NCBI GenBank assembly: GCA_965228165.1
Contig: CBDDHB010000003.1
Span: forward strand, 1,674,001-1,738,000
DNA length: 64,000 nt
DNA from: Oleispirillum sp965228165
Lineage (GTDB): Bacteria > Pseudomonadota > Alphaproteobacteria > Rhodospirillales > Rhodospirillaceae
Reading direction: 5' to 3'
The notes under the pieces were generated by a model. The model was not told where the DNA came from. It worked only from the letters and a program-made list of their open reading frames with translations, and searched no databases. The position numbers were made by a program, and so were the translations under genes. Positions 17,545 to 47,611 of this stretch are shown piece by piece (position 1 is the first letter of the stretch; each line of letters starts with the position of its first letter).

Positions 17545-18594
17545 TTACGCCTCGCCGGGGAAGACCCGCATCTGCCGGGGGGTGGCGCGGGCCTTCGCGC
17601 TGGGGCCGAGGGCGAGCGCGGTCCAGCGGGCGCGCGACATTTCCACCTCCAGCATCTGCCCGGCGGCGTCGGCGGTCTCGATCCGCACCGACGGTCCCAT
17701 CAGCACCACGTGGCGCACCGTCACCGGAATGCCGTCGCCGTCGCCCACCGCCAGATCCAGGTCGTGCGGACGGACGAAGGCGATCCCCGCCGCGTCGGCC
17801 AGATCGGCGAATTCCGGCGTCGGCAGGCTCAATCCGGCGAGCGTCGCCCGCCCCCGGTCGATGCGGCAGGGCAGGCGGTTGACGTTGCCGAGGAACTGAT
17901 AGACGAAGGGCGTCGCCGGATCGTCGTAGATCGCTTCCGGCGTGCCGATCTGTTCGATCCGTCCCTTGTTCACCACCACCACCCGGTCGGCGACTTCCAG
18001 CGCTTCCTCCTGGTCGTGGGTGACGAAGACCCCGGTGATTCCGGTCTCGTCGTGCAGGCGGCGCAGCCAGCGGCGCAGTTCCTTGCGCACCTGGGCGTCA
18101 AGCGCGCCGAAGGGCTCGTCCAGCAGCAGGACCTTGGGCTCGATGGCGAGCGCCCGGGCGAGCGCCACCCGCTGCCGCTGTCCGCCCGACAGTTGCGACG
18201 GATAGCGGTGTTCCAGCCCCTCCAACTGCACCAGGTGCAGCAGTTCCCGCACCTTGGCGTCGATCGCTTCGCGTGGCGGCCTGGGTTTCCGCACCCGCAG
18301 GCCGAAGCCGATGTTTTCCGCCACCGTCATGTGGCGGAACAGGGCGTAGTGCTGGAAGACGAAGCCGATCCGCCGGTACTGCACCCCGACGTCGGCGACG
18401 TCGTCGCCGCCGATCAGCACCCGGCCGCGGTCGGGTTGCTCCAGACCGGCGATGATCCGCAACAGGGTGGTCTTGCCCGAGCCCGAAGGGCCGAGCAGCG
18501 CCAGAAGCTCCCCTTCCCGCATCGCGAGGGAGACGTCGCTCAAGGCCTGGAAATCGCCGAACGCCTTGTCGACGTTCTTCAGTTCCAGATACAT
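17545..18594 (-). CDS. cysA: sulfate/thiosulfate ABC transporter ATPase CysA
   Basis: A 349-residue ATPase: Walker A GPSGSGKTT, Q-loop FVFQHYALF, signature QLSGGQRQRVALARAL, Walker B VLLLDEPFGALDAQ and H-loop FVTHDQEEALEVADRV. A C-terminal TOBE-like domain (about 240-349) follows. It is the last gene of the sbp-cysT-cysW-cysA operon, 3 bp after cysW. It energises sulfate or thiosulfate uptake through CysT/CysW at the inner membrane. Confidence 0.9.
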   Translation of the reverse strand: MYLELKNVDKAFGDFQALSDVSLAMREGELLALLGPSGSGKTTLLRIIAGLEQPDRGRVLIGGDDVADVGVQYRRIGFVFQHYALFRHMTVAENIGFGLRVRKPRPPREAIDAKVRELLHLVQLEGLEHRYPSQLSGGQRQRVALARALAIEPKVLLLDEPFGALDAQVRKELRRWLRRLHDETGITGVFVTHDQEEALEVADRVVVVNKGRIEQIGTPEAIYDDPATPFVYQFLGNVNRLPCRIDRGRATLAGLSLPTPEFADLADAAGIAFVRPHDLDLAVGDGDGIPVTVRHVVLMGPSVRIETADAAGQMLEVEMSRARWTALALGPSAKARATPRQMRVFPGEA

Positions 18595-18597
18595 CGG

Positions 18598-19441
18598 TCA
18601 GTCCTTTCCCGACGCCGCGCGGGCGGCGGCGAAGCGGTGTTCCAGCAGGGTCTTGGCCGCCAGGGTGACGAGCGCCAGCCCGGCGAGAAGGGACGCCACC
18701 GCGAAGGCGGCGACGAACTGGTATTCGTTATACAGAATTTCCACCTGCAACGGCATGGTGTTGGTCAGGCCGCGAATGTGGCCGGACACCACCGACACCG
18801 CGCCGAATTCCCCCATCGCCCGGGCGTTGCACAGCAGCACGCCATAGAGAAGCCCCCAGCGGATGCTTGGGCAGGGTGACCAGGGCGAACGCCTGCCAGC
18901 CGGACGCGCCGAGGACCAGGGCGGCTTCCTCTTCCTCCGACCCCTGTTCCTGCATCAGGGGGATGAGTTCGCGGGCGACGAAGGGAAAGGTGACGAACAC
19001 CGTGGCGAGAACGATCCCCGGCACCGCGAAGATCAGCGTGACGTCGTGCGCCGCCAGCCAGGGGCCGAACCATCCCTGCAATCCGAACAGCAGCACGAAG
19101 ATCAGGCCCGAGATCACCGGCGAGACCGAGAACGGCAGATCGATCAGGCTGATCAGCACGCTCTTGCCGCGAAAGTCGAACTTGGCGATCGCCCAGGAGG
19201 CGGCGACGCCGAACACCAGATTGAGCGGCACCGCGATCGCGGCGGTAAGCAGGGTCAGGCGCACCGCCGCCAGGGCGTCGGGATCGGACACCGCCCGCCA
19301 ATAGGCCATCGGCCCGCGCGACAGGGCCTCGGCGAACACCGTTCCCAGGGGCAGAAACAGGAACCCGCCGACGAACAGCAGGGCGGCCAAGGTCAGACCC
19401 CATTGCACCAGGGCGGGTTCGGCGGTCGCGGCGCGGCGCAT
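18598..19441 (-). CDS. cysW: sulfate ABC transporter permease CysW (frameshifted)
   Basis: An inner-membrane permease with six TM segments and the BPD_transp_1 EAA-type loop. The N-terminal part runs to ASGWQAFALVTLP. One extra base near 18867-18869 then disrupts the frame, and the standard continuation (GVLLCNARAMGEFGAVSVVSG) reads on in another frame to 18598. Removing that base restores the expected CysW junction exactly. Start ATG 19441, 3 bp after cysT. Confidence 0.85.
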
Positions 19442-19444
19442 CGC

Positions 19445-20300
19445 TCAGGCCCTCCCGGTGCGGCGGCAGACCCAGCGCTGCGCGCCGTTGATCGCGAGCA
19501 GCAGGGCGAACGAGGCGATCAGCATCGCCGCGGCGATCGCGGCGGCGGCGGCATAGTCGTATTGCTCCAGCTTGATGACGATCAGCAGGGGGGCGATCTC
19601 GGTGCGGTTGGGCAGGTTTCCGGCGATGAAGATGATCGATCCGTACTCGCCGACGGCGCGGGCGAAGGCCAGCGCGAAGCCGGTGATCGCGGCGGGCAGC
19701 AGGGACGGCAGGATCACCAGACGGAAGGTTTGCAGGCGGCTGGCCCCCAGGCTGGCGGCGACCTCTTCGATCTCGGCGCTGAAGTCGTCGAGCACCGGCT
19801 GGACGGTGCGGACGACGAAGGGCAGGCCGATGAACACCATCGCCACGCCGACCCCCAGCGGGGTGAAGGCGACCTGGACGCCGATCGCTTCCAGCGGTTT
19901 GCCGAGCAGCCCCCCGGGCCCGAGAAGGGTGGTGAGAGCGATGCCGGTGACCGCCGTGGGCAGGGCGAAGGGCAGGTCGATCAGGGCGTCGATCACCCGC
20001 CGTCCGGGAAAGCGATAGCGCACCAGAACCCAGGCGAGAAGCGACCCCAGCACCACGTTGACGGACGCGGCGGCGAGCGCGCCGCCGAAGCTTAAGATAT
20101 AGGAATCGACCACCCGGGGCGCGGTGGCCGCCCGCCAGAAGGCGGCGAAGCCGCCGCCGAAGGCGCGGACGAACAGGGGCGAGCAGGGGCAGCGCCACCA
20201 TCAGGCCCATGTAGGACAGGGTATAGCCGAGGGTCAGCCCGAAGCCGGGCAGGACGCTGGGGCGGACCCAGGGTTTGCGGCGGAGAACGGCCTCGCCCAC
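19445..20300 (-). CDS. cysT: sulfate ABC transporter permease CysT (frameshifted)
   Basis: A six-TM permease. It contains the family segments FPGRRVIDALIDLPFALPTAVTGI and SLGASRLQTFRLVILPSLLPA (EAA loop), then AFARAVGEYGSIIFIAGN. I place the start at GTG 20300 (VGEAVLRRKPWVRP), preceded by CGGAGG at good spacing. The frame breaks near 20175-20182, where the first periplasmic stretch after the first TM moves to the frame that carries the rest. Confidence 0.8.
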
Positions 20301-20316
20301 GGTTCGCGGCCTCCGG

Positions 20317-21315
20317 TCAGCGTTTCGCGCCGATCCGGTCGAAAATTCCGCCGTCGGCGAAGTGCTCCTTCTGCGCCTTCTGCCAGCCGCCGAAGGCGCC
20401 GTCAACCGTGATCAGCTTCAGCGCCGGGAAACGGTCGGTGTATTTCGCCGCCACCGCCGGGTCGCGCGGCCGGTAGTGGTGCCGGGCCACCATCTCCTGC
20501 GCTTCCGGGGTGTAGAGGAAATTCAGGTAGGCCTCGGCGATCTTGCGGGTGCCGCGCCGGTCGGCCACCTTGTCCACCACCGCCACCGGCGGCTCGGCGA
20601 GGATGCTCAGCGAGGGGACGACGATTTCCACCGCGTCCCTGCCGAGTTCCTCGACCGCCAGGAAGGCCTCGTTCTCCCAGGCCAGAAGCACGTCGCCCAG
20701 CTTCCGCTGGACGAAGGTGTTGGTGGAGCCGCGCGCCCCGGTGTCGAGCACCGGCACGTTGGCGAACAGCTTCGCCACGAAGTCTTCCGCCGCCGCGTCT
20801 CCCCCCAGCCTTTCCCGCGCGAACCCCCAGGCCGCCAGATAGTTCCAGCGCGCCCCGCCCGAGGTCTTGGGGTTGGGGGTGATCACCTGCACCCCCGGCT
20901 TGACCAGATCGTCCCAGTCCTTGATCCCCTTCGGGTTGCCCTTGCGCACCAAAAAGACGATGGTCGAGGTATAGGGCGCGGCGTTCCGTGGCAGGCGGGT
21001 CTGCCAGTCGGCGGCGATCCGGCCGGATTTTTCGGCGATCGCGTCGATGTCGTAGGCGAGGGCCAGGGTGACCACGTCGGCGGCCAGCCCGTCGATCACC
21101 GCGCGGGCCTGCTTGCCCGACCCGCCGTGCGACTGGTTGATCGTCGCCGTCTCGCCGGTTGTCGCCTTCCACCGGGCGGCGAAGGCGGCGTTGACGTCGC
21201 GGTACAACTCCCGCGTCGGGTCGTAGGAGACGTTGAGCAGGGTGACGTCGCGCGCCGCCAGCGGCGCGGCGGACAGCATCAGGGCGATGGCGGCGGCGAG
21301 GAGGGGGCGGATCAT
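20317..21315 (-). CDS. sbp: periplasmic sulfate-binding protein
   Basis: A 332-residue protein. The signal peptide is MIRPLLAAAIALMLSAAPLAA. Family motifs are LLNVSYDPTRELYRDVN, QSHGGSGKQARAVIDG, ADVVTLALAYDID and ITPNPKTSGGARWNYLAAWG, all typical of Sbp/CysP. It delivers sulfate or thiosulfate to CysTWA and is the promoter-proximal gene of the operon. The divergent JAMM gene starts 94 bp away. Confidence 0.92.
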   Translation of the reverse strand: MIRPLLAAAIALMLSAAPLAARDVTLLNVSYDPTRELYRDVNAAFAARWKATTGETATINQSHGGSGKQARAVIDGLAADVVTLALAYDIDAIAEKSGRIAADWQTRLPRNAAPYTSTIVFLVRKGNPKGIKDWDDLVKPGVQVITPNPKTSGGARWNYLAAWGFARERLGGDAAAEDFVAKLFANVPVLDTGARGSTNTFVQRKLGDVLLAWENEAFLAVEELGRDAVEIVVPSLSILAEPPVAVVDKVADRRGTRKIAEAYLNFLYTPEAQEMVARHHYRPRDPAVAAKYTDRFPALKLITVDGAFGGWQKAQKEHFADGGIFDRIGAKR

Positions 21316-21409
21316 GGCGGGCGTCCTTCATCCGGGAAACCGGAGGGGAGTATCGGACGGCGGCGCGGCCGAGGCAACCCCGCGCCGCCCGCGCGGGAGG
21401 CGGAGCACG

Positions 21410-21835
21410 ATGGAAAGCGGATTGTCGATCGCCGCCGAGGCCCTGGCCGAGATCGTCGCCCATGCCCGCGACGCCCTGCCGTTCGAGGCCTGCGGCTATC
21501 TGGGGGCGCGCGAGGACGTGGTCGTTCGCGTCGTGCGGATGACCAACGCGGCGGCCTCGCCGACGCGGTTTTCCCTGATTCCGGAGGAACAGTTCGCCGC
21601 GCTGCGCGCCCTGCGGGCGGAGGGTCTGACCCTTCGCGGCGTCTATCACAGCCATCCGGACGGTCCGGCGCGATTGTCGGAGGAGGACCGGCGCGGCGCG
21701 ACCGATCCGGCGTTGCTTTACCTCGTCGCGTCGCTGGCGGGCGATTCGCCCGAGGTGCGGGCGTTCCGCGCCGACGGCGCGGCGGAGGAGGTGCGGATCG
21801 CCTCCGTCGGCGAAGGGGATCAGACCATGGCGTGA
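21410..21835 (+). CDS. JAMM/MPN+ metallopeptidase (Mec-like)
   Basis: A 141-residue single-domain JAMM protease. The zinc motif is complete: an early Glu in FEACGYL, then GVYHSHPDGPARLSEEDRRGA, giving His-x-His and the downstream Ser and Asp. Bacterial relatives (Mec, CysO-cysteine hydrolases) release cysteine or process ubiquitin-like sulfur carriers. Lying divergent to a sulfate importer fits sulfur metabolism, though no ThiS/CysO-like carrier is visible here. The start at 21410 has a GGGAGG upstream. Confidence 0.8.
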   Translation: MESGLSIAAEALAEIVAHARDALPFEACGYLGAREDVVVRVVRMTNAAASPTRFSLIPEEQFAALRALRAEGLTLRGVYHSHPDGPARLSEEDRRGATDPALLYLVASLAGDSPEVRAFRADGAAEEVRIASVGEGDQTMA

Positions 21836-21940
21836 TCGCCGGGTGCCGTTGGAAGGCGCTGGAATATCTTGTTTTTTCTTCGTCGCCGGGGCATGGTTTC
21901 CTGCGGTGCAAGGGAGTGGGTCTCAACCGGGAGGGGCGGC

Positions 21941-24199
21941 ATGCAAGGGTCGACGGGTTCCGCCGCGCACCTCTTCGCGGGGCAAGGCTCCCAGATCAAG
22001 GGGATGGGGCGGGAACTGTTTCCGCTGTTTCCCGGGCTTCTCTCCCAGGCCGACGACATTCTCGGCTATCGCCTGGAGCGCCTGTGCCTGGACGATCCCG
22101 GCGGCGGCTTGCAGGACACCCGCCATACCCAGCCCGCCCTGTTCGTCGTCAACGCCCTGGCCCACGCCAAGCATCTTTGGGACGGCGGTTCCCCGCCCGC
22201 GATGGCGGCGGGTCACAGCCTGGGCGAGTACAACGCCCTGCTGGCGGCGGACGCCTTCGATTTCGCCACCGGCCTGAGCATCGTCAAGAAGCGCGCCGAG
22301 TTGATGGCGGCGGCTCCCGCCGGGGCGATGGCGGCGGTGATCGGCCTGTCCCGCGACGCGGTCGCCCGGGTGCTGGCGGACGGCTTTCCCGGCCTCGACA
22401 TCGCCAACGTCAACACCCCGACCCAGGTGGTGATTTCCGGCCCCGTGGACGAGGTGGTCCGGGCCGAGGCGGGGTTCGTCGCGGCGGGATGCCTCGCCTT
22501 CGTCCGCCTGCCGGTGGGGGGCGCCTTCCATTCCCGCCTGATGGATCTGGCGGCGGCGGAGTTCGCCGCTTTCCTTTCCGGGCGGGGGTTCCGTCCGCCG
22601 CGCATCCCGGTGATCTCCAACGTCACCGGGGAGCCCTATGGCGCCGACGTCGGCGGATTGCTGGCGCGGCAGATTACGTCCTCGGTGAACTGGCTCGCCT
22701 GCGTCTGGCGGATGCTGGACATGGGGGCGAGCGAATTCGTTGAATTCGCGCCGAAGCCGGTGCTGGCGCCGATGCTGCGCGAGATCAAGTCCCAATGGAC
22801 GCCGTCGCCCGCGCCGCGCCCGGCGGTTCCCGCCGCGCCCGCCCCGATGGCGGCGTCGCGGCGCGGCCTTGCGCCGGAAACCCTGGGCAGCGCCGCCTTC
22901 CGCGCCGCCCATGGGGCGAAATACGCCTATGTCTGCGGCGCGATGGCGCACGGGGTGTCCTCGGTCGATATGGTGGTGCGCTGCGCCAAGGCGGGCATCC
23001 TGTCCTATTTCGGCAGCGGCGGCCTTTCCCCCGACCGGGTCGAGGCGGCGATTCGGGAGATTCAATCCCGCGTCGCGCCGGGCGAGCCCTATGGCGTCAA
23101 CCTGTTGAGCGGCTCGCGCGAGGCCGAGAACGTCGCTTTGTGTCTGAAGCACGGCGTCCGCGCCGTCGATGCCTCCGCCTATGTCCGGGTGACGCCGGAA
23201 CTGGCTCTCTATCGGCTGTCGGGGCTGGAGCGCGACGGCGGCGGGGTGGCGGCGCGCAACCGGGTGATGGCGAAGCTCTCCCGCCCCGAGGTCGCCGCCG
23301 AGTTCCTCAAACCCGCGCCGCCGGAACTGGTCGATCGGCTGCTCGCCGAGGGACGGGTGACGGCGACTCAGGCGGACTTGGCGCGGCGGGTGCCGATGGC
23401 CGACGATATCTGCGTCGAGGCGGATTCGGGCGGCCACACCGATCGGGGGGTGATGACGGTGCTGTTCCCCGCGATCCGCCGTCTGCGCGACCGGTCGATG
23501 GCCGAATTCGGCTATGGGCAGGCGGTGCGGGTCGGCGCGGGCGGCGGCATCGGCACCCCCGAGGCGGCGGTCGGCGCCCTGGTTCTGGGCGCGGATTTCC
23601 TGGTCACCGGGTCGATCAACCAATGCACCGCCGAGGCGGGGACCAGCGATCTGGTCAAGGACATGCTGCAAGAGGCCGAAGTCCAGGACACCGCCTATAC
23701 CGTCGCCGGGGACATGTTCGAACTGGGGGCGAAGGTTCAGGTCTTCAAGCGCGGCGTGCTGTTCCCGGTGCGGGCCAGCCGACTGCACGAACTCTATCGG
23801 CAGCACGACAGTCTGGAGGCGATCGACACCAAGACCCTGGATCAGGTGCAGGAGCGGTACTTCCATCGCGGCATCGGCGACATCTGGCGGGACTGCCAGG
23901 CCTATCATCCCGCCGACGTCCTGGCCCTCGCCGAGCGCCATCCGAAGCAACGCATGGCCCTGATCTTCCGCTGGTATTTCGGTCACAGCCTGCGTCTGGC
24001 GCTGGCCGGAACGGCGGAGCGCAAGGTGGATTTCCAGATTTATTGCGGCCCCGCCCTGGGGGCGTTCAACCAGTGGGTGGCGGACAGCGAGCTGTCGTCC
24101 TGGCGACAGCGCCACGCCGACGGTCTGGCGCTTCGCCTGATGTCGGCGACCGCCGATCTGTTGGCCGAAACCGTCGCCCGCTACGGGGGCGGCGGATGA
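21941..24199 (+). CDS. trans-acting malonyl acyltransferase / enoylreductase (AT-ER) of a trans-AT PKS
   Basis: A 752-residue bifunctional protein. Residues about 8-290 are a malonyl-type acyltransferase: LFAGQGSQIKGMG, GHSLGEY with Ser93, Arg119 in KKRAELM for the malonyl carboxylate, and GGAFHSRLM with His198. Residues about 305-745 are a PfaD-like FMN enoylreductase, with FGSGGLSPDRVEAAI, ADSGGHTD and GAGGGIGTPEAAVGALVLGADF. The AT loads malonyl on the AT-less modules downstream and the ER reduces enoyl-ACPs in trans. The frame is intact. I chose ATG 21941 because GGGAGGGG precedes it. It is the first gene of the plus-strand cluster arm. Confidence 0.92.
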   Translation: MQGSTGSAAHLFAGQGSQIKGMGRELFPLFPGLLSQADDILGYRLERLCLDDPGGGLQDTRHTQPALFVVNALAHAKHLWDGGSPPAMAAGHSLGEYNALLAADAFDFATGLSIVKKRAELMAAAPAGAMAAVIGLSRDAVARVLADGFPGLDIANVNTPTQVVISGPVDEVVRAEAGFVAAGCLAFVRLPVGGAFHSRLMDLAAAEFAAFLSGRGFRPPRIPVISNVTGEPYGADVGGLLARQITSSVNWLACVWRMLDMGASEFVEFAPKPVLAPMLREIKSQWTPSPAPRPAVPAAPAPMAASRRGLAPETLGSAAFRAAHGAKYAYVCGAMAHGVSSVDMVVRCAKAGILSYFGSGGLSPDRVEAAIREIQSRVAPGEPYGVNLLSGSREAENVALCLKHGVRAVDASAYVRVTPELALYRLSGLERDGGGVAARNRVMAKLSRPEVAAEFLKPAPPELVDRLLAEGRVTATQADLARRVPMADDICVEADSGGHTDRGVMTVLFPAIRRLRDRSMAEFGYGQAVRVGAGGGIGTPEAAVGALVLGADFLVTGSINQCTAEAGTSDLVKDMLQEAEVQDTAYTVAGDMFELGAKVQVFKRGVLFPVRASRLHELYRQHDSLEAIDTKTLDQVQERYFHRGIGDIWRDCQAYHPADVLALAERHPKQRMALIFRWYFGHSLRLALAGTAERKVDFQIYCGPALGAFNQWVADSELSSWRQRHADGLALRLMSATADLLAETVARYGGGG

Positions 24200-24236
24200 C
24201 CGTATCCTATTCGGGTTCAAGTCCATCGAGGGGTTC

Positions 24237-24461
24237 ATGGAAGACCGCATCAGATCGTTCCTAGAAGAAACCTTCCTGTTCGAATTCGGCGGCGAGATCG
24301 CCGGGGATACCGACCTGTTCAAGGCCGGAGTCATGGATTCGTTCGGTTACGTGCAACTGGTCGGTTTCCTGAAGACCGAGTTCGGCATCGCGTTCACCGA
24401 CGAGGAGATGCTGACCAACATCCTGGTCAGCTTCGACCGCATCGTCGCCTTCGTGCGGTAG
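24237..24461 (+). CDS. freestanding acyl carrier protein
   Basis: A 74-residue ACP. The phosphopantetheine serine sits in FKAGVMDSFGYVQLV, with acidic helices around it. It lies between the AT-ER and the AsnB-like amidotransferase. In glutarimide polyketide clusters such a discrete ACP carries the malonyl group that the amidotransferase converts to malonamyl-ACP. That specific role here is inferred from gene order. Confidence 0.88.
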   Translation: MEDRIRSFLEETFLFEFGGEIAGDTDLFKAGVMDSFGYVQLVGFLKTEFGIAFTDEEMLTNILVSFDRIVAFVR

Positions 24462-24481
24462 CGGCGCGGGAGGTAGGCTCG

Positions 24482-26457
24482 GTGTGCGGCATCGCCGGAT
24501 ATCTGATCGACCCCGGTCGGGTCGCGCCCGCGCCGGATCGCATCGTCGCGATGCTGGCCTCGATCGGCCATCGCGGTCCGGACGGGGCGGGCTATCGCAT
24601 CGACGACTGCGGCGGCCTCGGCGCGGTGCGGCTGAGCATCCTCGATCTCGCGGGCGGTCGGCAACCGCTGTCCGACGCCTCCGGGCGGTGGTGGATCGCC
24701 TATAACGGCGAGGTCTATAACTATCTGGAACTGCGCAAGGAATTGCAGGAGGCGGGGCGCTCGTTTGCGACCGGCTGCGATACCGAGGTGGTGTTGCAGG
24801 CGTGGCTGCACTGGGGGGCGGACTGCCTGGCGCGCTTCGACGGCGCCTTCGCCTTCGCGCTGTGGGACGCGGTGGAGGGACGCCTGATCCTCGCCCGCGA
24901 CCGCTACGGCAAGCGCCCGCTGTATTACGCCCGCTGCGCCGAGGGCTGGGCGTTCGCCTCGGAAATGAAGGCGTTCCTGGCCTGGGAGGGGTTCTCCTTC
25001 GCGCCGGACGCGGAACAGATCGCCTCCATCCTCGGGCACTGGACGCCGTTGCCGGAACAGACCGGGTTCGTCGGCGTCGCCCAGGTGCCGATGGCGAGCT
25101 GGCTGGAGGTCGAGGCGGGCGGGGAGCCCCGCATCCATGTCTACGACCGGCTGGATTTTTCCTGCCGCCATCCGGACCTGACCCAGGAGGACGCCGCCCG
25201 TCTGGTCCATGACGCGGTGGTGGAGGCGGTGCGCCTGCGCCTGCGCAGCGACGTGGAGGTCGGGGTCTATTTGAGCGGCGGGCTGGATTCCAGCATCGTC
25301 GCGGCGGTGGCGGCGCAGGTCTCGGGCCGTGCGCCGCGTACCTTCTCGGTGGAATTCGACGACCCGGACCTGGACGAATCCCGCTTCCAGCGAATCGCCA
25401 GCCGCCACTTGGGGACCGAGCATCGGGCCCTGCGGGTCACCGCCCGCGACATCGTCACCACCTTTCCCGAGGCGGTGTGGCACGCCGAGTGTCCGTCCTT
25501 CCGCACCGCCTTCGTGCCGCTGTTCCTGCTGTCGCAACGGGTCCGCGCCGACGGCATCAAGACGGTGCTGAGCGGCGAGGGCGCGGACGAAGTGTTCCTG
25601 GGCTATGGCCTGTTCCGCGAGACCTTGCTGCGGCGGCAATGGGCGAGCCTGGACAACCCACAGCGCAAAAGCCGGATCGCCCTTTTGAACCCCTACCTCG
25701 GCCATTACTCCGAGGCGCACCACGGTTCGTTGCTGGGGCTTTACCAGCAGTTCACCGAGGAACGGATGCCGGGGCTGTTCTCCCACGAACTGCGCTTCCA
25801 GAACGGGCGCTTCGCCGCCCGGCTGCTGCGCGACGCCGGGATCGATCCGTTCGCGCCGTTGTCGCGGCTGATTGCCGCCGAACCCGGATACGGCGACCTG
25901 GGCGACGTGGAAAAGGCGCAGTGGCTGGAATTCCGCACCCTGCTGGCGGGGTATCTGCTGTCCACCCAGGGCGACCGCATGGGGATGGCGCACGGGGTGG
26001 AAAACCGCTGCCCGTTCCTCGATCCGGCGGTGGTCGGGCTGGCGGGTTCGGTCAACCTGCGCTTCGACGGCGGATGGGGGGAAAAGTCGATCCTGAAGCA
26101 GGCCTTCGCCGCCGACTTGCCAAAGGACGTGCTGACCCGCCACAAGCACCCCTATCGCGCCCCCGACGCGGCGGCCTTCATCGCGCACCGCCCGGACTAT
26201 CTGGACGCCCTGCTGTCGGAAGACGAACTCAACAAGATCGACCTGCTGGACGGGCGCTTCGCCCAGGCGCTGTGCCGCAAGGTTCTGACCTCGCCGCCCG
26301 AGCGCATCGACACGCGGGAGAATCAGGCGTTCATCTATCTGCTGTCGTTCGTGCTACTCTACCGCCAGTTCGTTCTGGGCGAGGGGCGGAACGGCGACGG
26401 CGTGGCCGCCCTGACCGCCCGCCTAGGAACGGCCCGCGACGACCGGGAGGCGCGGCG

Positions 26458-26461
<4 letters not shown>
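24482..26461 (+). CDS. asparagine synthetase-like amidotransferase (PKS starter amidation)
   Basis: A 659-residue class II glutamine amidotransferase. It starts at GTG 24482 so that Cys2 is the N-terminal nucleophile (V-CGIAGYL), with HRGPDGAG and YNGEVYNYLELR in the glutaminase domain (about 1-210). The synthetase domain has the PP-loop YLSGGLDSSIVAA and LSGEGADEVFLGYG, then GDRMGMAHGVENRCPFLD. Housekeeping AsnB is a close relative, but the position between a discrete ACP and the PKS start (ATGA overlap at 26458) matches the AMT of glutarimide clusters, which amidates malonyl-ACP. Function by context. Confidence 0.85.
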
Positions 26462-46647
<20,186 letters not shown>

Positions 46648-46651
46648 ACTC

Positions 46652-47611
46652 CTAAATCCCCAGCCGCGCCCTGACTTCCAGGAAGCCCGCCCAGTCGTCG
46701 CCGAACAGGGGCAGGGCGGACAGGATTTCCGATCCGGATCGCGGCGACAGGGTGTATTTGGCGCAGGTCGCCATCGTCCCCGACGGTCCCAGATCGATCA
46801 ACCGGCTGGTCTGGCGGGCCTCCAGGCGCTGGAAGGCGTCGCGCAGCCGGATCGGCTGGCGCAGCAGGCGACCGCAGTGCGCCGCGTCGGGGCGCGGCGC
46901 GTCGTCGGCCAGCAGGGTGGAAAAGATCGGGATGCGCGGCGTCGCCCAGGTCGCGATCCGGTCGAACGCCTCGGCCAGTTCCGGAAGCAGCGGCTCCATC
47001 AGGCGAGAATGAAACGCGAAGCGCACCGGCAGGGGCATGCAGGAATGTCCCGCCGCCGTCAGCGTGCGCTGCGCCGCGTCCAGGGCCGCCGCCGCGCCCG
47101 CGATGACGAAATGGCGGTTCGAGGCGACGCTTGCGATCTCGACCCCGGCGAACCAGTCGGGGCGCTCGTCCGGCAGCGACGGCGGCGCCAGCACCGCCGC
47201 CAGACCGCCCGCCGCGCCGCGCGCCTCGACGATGCGGGCGACCCCGATCAGCAGCCGCAGCATCTCCTCGGCGGGCAGGACCTCGGCCACCGCCAGGGCC
47301 ACCAGTTCGCCCAGGCTGGAGCCCATCAGCAGATCGGGCCGCGCCCCCATCGCGATCAGGGTGTCGGCCAGGGCGAACTGCACCGCGAACAGCGCCGGAT
47401 TGCTGTGGAGCAGGCGGTCGAAGGGGTCGAAGCGGTTGCGTCCCGGATCGAACAGAACCCGCAGCGGCGACAGGCCGAAGTCGCGTTCGGCCAGGGCGTC
47501 CAGACGGTCCAGGCGGCGGCGGAAATCGGGAAGGCGCTGGTACAGGTCGCGCCCCATCTGGAACTGCTGGCTGCCCTGGCCGGAAAACAGGAAGACGGTC
47601 TTGTCGGTCAC
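46652..47611 (-). CDS. second trans-acting acyltransferase-like protein (AT or acyl hydrolase)
   Basis: A 319-residue FabD/AT-fold protein: FLFSGQGSQQFQMGRDLY, nucleophile motif GSSLGELVALA (Ser99) and FAFHSRLM (His201). Unlike the AT in AT-ER it has GSS rather than GHS, and no clear counterpart of the malonyl-binding Arg at the expected spot (the local sequence is LIGVARIVEARG). Trans-AT clusters often carry a second AT homologue that hydrolyses stalled acyl chains, and this one fits that group, though a transferase role remains possible. It starts at GTG 47611, overlapping the stop of the PKS-NRPS thioesterase (GTGA). Confidence 0.8.
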   Translation of the reverse strand: MTDKTVFLFSGQGSQQFQMGRDLYQRLPDFRRRLDRLDALAERDFGLSPLRVLFDPGRNRFDPFDRLLHSNPALFAVQFALADTLIAMGARPDLLMGSSLGELVALAVAEVLPAEEMLRLLIGVARIVEARGAAGGLAAVLAPPSLPDERPDWFAGVEIASVASNRHFVIAGAAAALDAAQRTLTAAGHSCMPLPVRFAFHSRLMEPLLPELAEAFDRIATWATPRIPIFSTLLADDAPRPDAAHCGRLLRQPIRLRDAFQRLEARQTSRLIDLGPSGTMATCAKYTLSPRSGSEILSALPLFGDDWAGFLEVRARLGI

